From Hirsutella rhossiliensis (Eukaryota > Ascomycota > Sordariomycetes > Hypocreales > Ophiocordycipitaceae): a DNA stretch of 64,000 nucleotides. Location of the stretch: assembly GCF_020360975.1 (NCBI RefSeq), contig NW_025408670.1, positions 2,108,001-2,172,000 on the forward strand, read 5' to 3'. The notes below the pieces were generated by a model, which saw nothing but the letters and a program-made list of their open reading frames with translations, was not told where the DNA came from and made no database searches. Below are positions 60,251 through 64,000 of the stretch, piece by piece. Numbering within the stretch: the first letter of the stretch is position 1; every line of letters begins with the position of its first letter. Made by a program: the position numbers and the translations under genes.

Positions 60251-60649
60251 CTCTTAGTAAGGAAAGCTAACTTCTTAAGTAATCCCTTCTTAAGGATAGG
60301 TTAGAATTCGAGAATAAATTAACCGAATTTTTCCTCGATAAGCCTAACAGTTTAATTCTTCTAGACTAGCCTTATAGGCTTAGACGTTATATCCTAGAAG
60401 ATTCCTTCTTTTTAAAGAAAGCGGAAGGAAATTAAGCTCGTTAAAAATTAAGGGTAAAAAGCTACCCTTTTTCGTCGAAGAATTTATATAGACCTATTAG
60501 GTAATCTTATTATAAAATTCACCCTTCTATATCCCTCTATCTATATAGTTAATTCCCTAGTAATAAGATATTCCCTCTATACCTTCTTAAAGGACTAGAA
60601 ACGTAAGAGTATATTATAAATATTAAGGGAAGTACTAAAGTTAAGGATA

Positions 60650-62200
60650 GCTAATTTTTATAGGGGATAATCGGAGGGTCCTAATAAGTAGTCTTACTAA
60701 TCTATAGGGAAGATTAATACTAGATTTACTATACTAACGATTTTTCTTTAAATTTACGGCTTAAATAAGGGTAGCGGTATTAGTTACTATTTCTTAGTAA
60801 CCTAAATCTTATTTATCTTCTTCTATAATAAGGGGTCCTCCTTAAGAGACTATTATATCGTTTCTTATAGCCTATTTAAAGGGTTAAATCCTTTAGGTCG
60901 GTTTTCCTTAAAGACCTATTAATATTATAATAATCGATAACCTAGGGATTTATATACTAAGTAGCTATTTCGTTATTTAGTCTTCTATTTCTTTAAGGAA
61001 TCCTTATCCTAATCTAGAAGGTCTGCTTAAAAACCTTCTATTTTTACCCTTTATTACTAATTTTAATAAAAAGGTTCGATTTTAACTAGTTCCTTAATTT
61101 TTCGACTAATAGACTAAACGGTCTATTAAGGGACTAGTTAGGCCGGACGGACTAACGGGGCTAGGGCTAGGCCCGGAGTAAGATATAAAGCTAGGGCCGG
61201 GACCAGGGTAGCTATTAAAGACGGTATTAAGGCTCTTAAAGGAGGAGGAGCTAAAGGGGCAATAGCTATAGTAGTAGTAATAGTAAGGGCCGTAGTAACT
61301 AGAGTTATAATAGCTATAAAGGTAGTAGGTCGAGCCGTTTAAGTTAAGTGCTAGCTATAAAAGAATAAGACTACTTATTATTATACTTTAGTAGCCTCTT
61401 TATTTAGTTCTTAGCTAGCTTCTTAAAAGATAGTTAAGTAACTATTATTAATAGGCTTTATTAGTAGAGATATATCCTATAGCTACTAGCCGGAAAGAGC
61501 TTTTATAAGGAAGTATTAGTTAGCTTCCTTAATAATTTCTTCCTACTTAGCTAGCTATAAAGAAGCTAGTAAGTTCTTAGTAAAAAAGGCTCCTAAGTAT
61601 ACTATATAGGTCTTCTTAATATAGTTAGTTATATAGCCCTTTAAGGGTGCTATTAAGGTCTCGAGCTTTAAAAACTACTACTTAAGAGTCTCTTTCTCTT
61701 AAAAAGAGATTAGCTTTATAGTACTAATAGATTTTATTATTACTATATATATAGTAGTTAGTAGCTTTATCTTATAGAGGTACTCCTTTTAGTAACTCTT
61801 ATAGTTACTTAAGGTAGTAAAAAAAGCTTTCTACTATATAGAGGTTAGCTTAGAGAAGAGGGAAGCTCCCTTTATAAATTCTATTACCCTAGGATAAAGA
61901 GGGGGCTTAAGAGGGTCCTACTTATTAAAGAAGACTAAATTATAGATAGTTCTATCTATATAAGCCCGTAGCTCCTTTACCTACTTATCTTAATCTTAGG
62001 GCTCTATAAGAATCGTCCTATAAACCGTAGGGGCGGTAAAGGAGTCGTTTTTCGATATTATTATAGGAGAGGGGGTAGAAAAGTTTATTAAAAATCGGCT
62101 TTTTTAGTAAGAGGGGTAAAAGGGAGCTATAAGGGATATAAGAAAGGTGCCTTTTATAGTAGCTAGAAGGTATAGGAATTCTATTCCTCTTAGGCTTATA
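60650..62200 (-). pseudogene. Copia-3b gag-like region
   Basis: Counterpart of 53900-55430. The GCAGCAGCAGCG run of Copia-3a is GTAGTAGTAATAG here (about 61270), a direct view of CA-to-TA mutation. Confidence 0.5.
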
Positions 62201-62203
62201 ACT

Positions 62204-62490
62204 TTTATAAAGAGAGATATAAGAAGTATATAAAAATATATAAAGGTAAAATTAAAAGTAAGGGGTTAGATAGGTAGGGTAGAGAGATTTAATTCTTATA
62301 GGGGTAGTAATTATAGTAAGGGAATAATTATTATATTACCTTAATTATCCTTCTTTCCTTTATTTAACGCCTCTTTTTATACTTATTTAATATCTTAATT
62401 AATAAAGAAGATCCTACTTAAAGAAGCTACTACTATCCTTTTAACTACTAAGCTTTTTATTAGTTTTTCCCCTCTTTTCTAGCCGTTACT
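62204..62490 (-). repeat. Copia-3b 5' LTR, truncated
   Basis: Matches the first about 287 bp (+ strand) of the Copia-3 LTR, then breaks off at the junction with 62491. Confidence 0.8.
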
Positions 62491-62562
62491 ATCACGTATA
62501 CTATATACGTTAATTAACGCTATTACTTATATTTAATAAGCGGCTATATCTTTTTTATAATA
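62491..62562. other. Junction sequence between inverted Copia-3b and 3c
   Basis: 72 bp matching nothing else I can see in the window. It contains the small palindrome CGTATA-CTA-TATACG (about 62496-62510) followed by TTAATTAACG. It separates two Copia-3 copies in head-to-head orientation. It may be a piece of an older host sequence or filler at a recombination breakpoint. Confidence 0.5.
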
Positions 62563-64000
62563 GTTATAAGCTTAGGAGGAATAGAATTCCTATACCTTCT
62601 AGCTACCATAAAAAGCACCTTTCTTATATCCCTCGTAGCTTCCTTTTACCCCTCTTATTAGAAAAGCCGATTTTTACTTAACTTTTCTACCCCCCCTCTT
62701 TTATAATAATAACGAAAACCGACTCCTTTACTATCCCTATAGTCTATAGGACGATTCTTATAAAGCCCTAAGATTAGGATAAGTAGGTAAAGGAGCTACG
62801 GGCTTATATAGATAGAACTATCTATAATTTAATCTTCTTTAATAAGTAGGACCCTCTTAAGCCCCCTCTTTATCCTAGAGCAACGGAATTTATAGAAGGA
62901 GCTTCCCTCTTCTTTAAGCTAACCTCTATATAATAAAGAGCTTTTTCTACTACTCTAGGCGACTACGAGAGTTATTATAAGGAATACCTTTATAAGATAA
63001 AGCTACTAACTACTATATATATAGCGATAACGGAATCCGTTAGTACTATAAAGCTAATTACTCTTTAAGAGGAAGAGACTCCTAAGTAATAGCTTTTAAA
63101 GCTTAAGACCTTAATAGCTCCCTTAAAGGGCTATATAACTAACCGTCTTAAGAAGACCTATATAGCCTACCTAGGAGCCTTTTTTACTAGGAACCTACTA
63201 GCTTCTTTATAGCTAGCTAAGTAAGAAGAAATCCTTAAGGAAGCTAACTAATACTTCCTTATAAAAGCTCTTTCTAGCTAATAGCTATAGGATATATCTC
63301 TATTAATAAAGCCTATTAGTAACGGTTACTTAACTATCTTTCGAGAGGCTAGCTAAGAACTAGATAAAGAGGCTACTAAAGTATAATAGTAAGTAGTCTT
63401 ATTCCTTTATAGCTAGTACTCGACCTAGACGGCTCGACCTACTGCCCCTATAGCTGCTATAGCCCCTACTACTACGGCTCCCGCTACTACTACTATAGCT
63501 ATTACTCCTTTAGCTCCTCCTCCCTTAAGAGCCTTAACGCCGTTATTAACTATAGCTACGGCCCCGGCCCTAGCTCTATATCTTACTCTAGGCCTAGCCC
63601 TGGTCCCGTTAGTTAGACCGGCCTAACTAGTCCCCTAATAGACCTTTTAGTCCGTTAGTCGAAAAATTAAGGAACTAGTCGAAATCGAACCTCGTTAATA
63701 TTAGTAATAAGGGGTAAAAGGGGGGGGTTTTTAAGTAGACCTTTTAGACTAAGATAAGGATTCCTTAAAAAAACGAACGAGGAGGAATCGACCTACTTAC
63801 TAAGTATATAAAAAGCCCTATCGGCTAGAGGACTACTAGTAGGTCTTTAAGGAAAACCGACCTAAAGGAGTTAACCCTTTAAAGAGACTATGAGAAATAG
63901 TATAATAGTCTTTTAAGGAGGACCCCTTATTATAGAAGAAGATAGACGAGATTTAGGTTACTAAGAAATAGTAACGAACGCTATTACCCTTATTTAAGCC
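62563..64000 (+). mobile_element. Copia-3c: inverted Copia-3 copy, gag end, continues past window
   Basis: The reverse orientation of Copia-3a/b. It starts at TTATAAGCTTAGGAGGAAT, exactly the first internal bases after the 5' LTR in the other copies, so its own LTR is missing. The internal gag region follows to the window end. Retained CA/TG (GAGCAACGG, CTGCCCC, CCTGGTCCC) show lighter RIP than Copia-3b. Confidence 0.8.
62600..63960 (+). pseudogene. Copia-3c gag-like region
   Basis: A + strand frame at about 63430-63610 is open for some 60 codons: RPTAPIAAIAPTTTAPATTT, then further Ala/Pro/Leu-rich sequence. This is the low-complexity region of the Copia-3 gag. A basic stretch, SPIGQRTTSRSSRKTDLK, follows at about 63807-63860. 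No zinc knuckle recognised before the window end. Upstream, the frame is broken by stops. Confidence 0.5.

Larger units (their letters stand above)
56341..62490 (-). mobile_element. Copia-3b: heavily RIPed Copia-3 copy, 5' LTR truncated
   Basis: Collinear with Copia-3a over the internal region. The 3' LTR (56341-56816) is complete; the 5' LTR (62204-62490) stops after about 287 bp at TAGCCGTTACT, followed by unrelated sequence. CA/TG sites kept in Copia-3a are mostly TA here. A start inside Copia-2 shows it inserted in, or recombined with, that element. Confidence 0.82.

Noticed and set aside
1..64000. CRISPR arrays, bacterial operons, rRNA or telomere repeats
   Set aside because: No regularly spaced short repeats, no Shine-Dalgarno/ORF series, no rRNA-like sequence, and no TTAGGG arrays are seen; the window is eukaryotic repeat DNA.

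Overview
The window looks like a stretch of AT-rich heterochromatin from a filamentous ascomycete fungus (Pezizomycotina). I see no intact host gene. Everything I can identify is a transposable element or a piece of one, decayed by repeat-induced point mutation (RIP). The dinucleotides CA and TG are almost absent (the first 600 bases hold one TG and no CA) while TA is everywhere and CG is still common. Glutamine, tryptophan and methionine codons have therefore become TAA/TAG and ATA, so no reading frame stays open. Proteins can still be recognised because other codons survive: retroviral and LINE reverse transcriptases, integrases, RNase H, CCHC knuckles and chromodomains.

Layout. 1-5560: remnant of a chromodomain Gypsy element (Gypsy-0, + strand) carrying a solo Copia LTR. 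5560-6735: unassigned, partly purine-rich. 6740-7900: Copia RT remnant (Copia-4, - strand). 7908-48100: one old LINE (LINE-A, + strand) exploded by insertions. Its ORF1 is split by a second copy of the same LINE (LINE-B, 8920-26095). LINE-B holds a solo Copia-2 LTR (12267-12834), a full Gypsy element (Gypsy-1, 14651-23186, itself split by a solo Copia-1 LTR) and another solo Copia-1 LTR (24311-25007). The RT of LINE-A is split by a full Copia element (Copia-1, 28946-44615, - strand). Copia-1 received two tRNA-headed SINE-like elements; the second (35431-44044) lies in its 5' LTR and is split by another full Gypsy (Gypsy-2, 36025-43857, - strand). 48101-48435: a 5'-truncated LINE-C. 48436-56340: Copia-2 (- strand), split by Copia-3a (49572-55923). 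56341-62490: Copia-3b. 62563 to the window end: Copia-3c in the opposite orientation.

The nest can be checked by bookkeeping. Removing each insert with its target-site duplication rejoins its host, and copies then agree in length: Gypsy-1 about 7834 bp against Gypsy-2 7833 bp; Copia-1 LTRs 696 bp and 138+558 bp; SINEs 773 and 776 bp; LINE-A and LINE-B both about 7.3 kb. Target-site duplications are 5 bp for the LTR elements and 12-16 bp for the LINE and SINEs.

Three points go beyond a transposon graveyard. (1) A roughly 775-bp SINE-like element with a tRNA-like Pol III head and a 3' tail shared with the resident LINE. (2) A conserved antisense reading frame downstream of ORF2 in both LINE copies, and a different antisense frame beside the 3' LTR of both Gypsy copies. 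(3) RIP and CpG decay differ strongly between copies and largely follow the insertion order. Boundaries given with duplications were read directly; domain limits are approximate, and no database search was possible.
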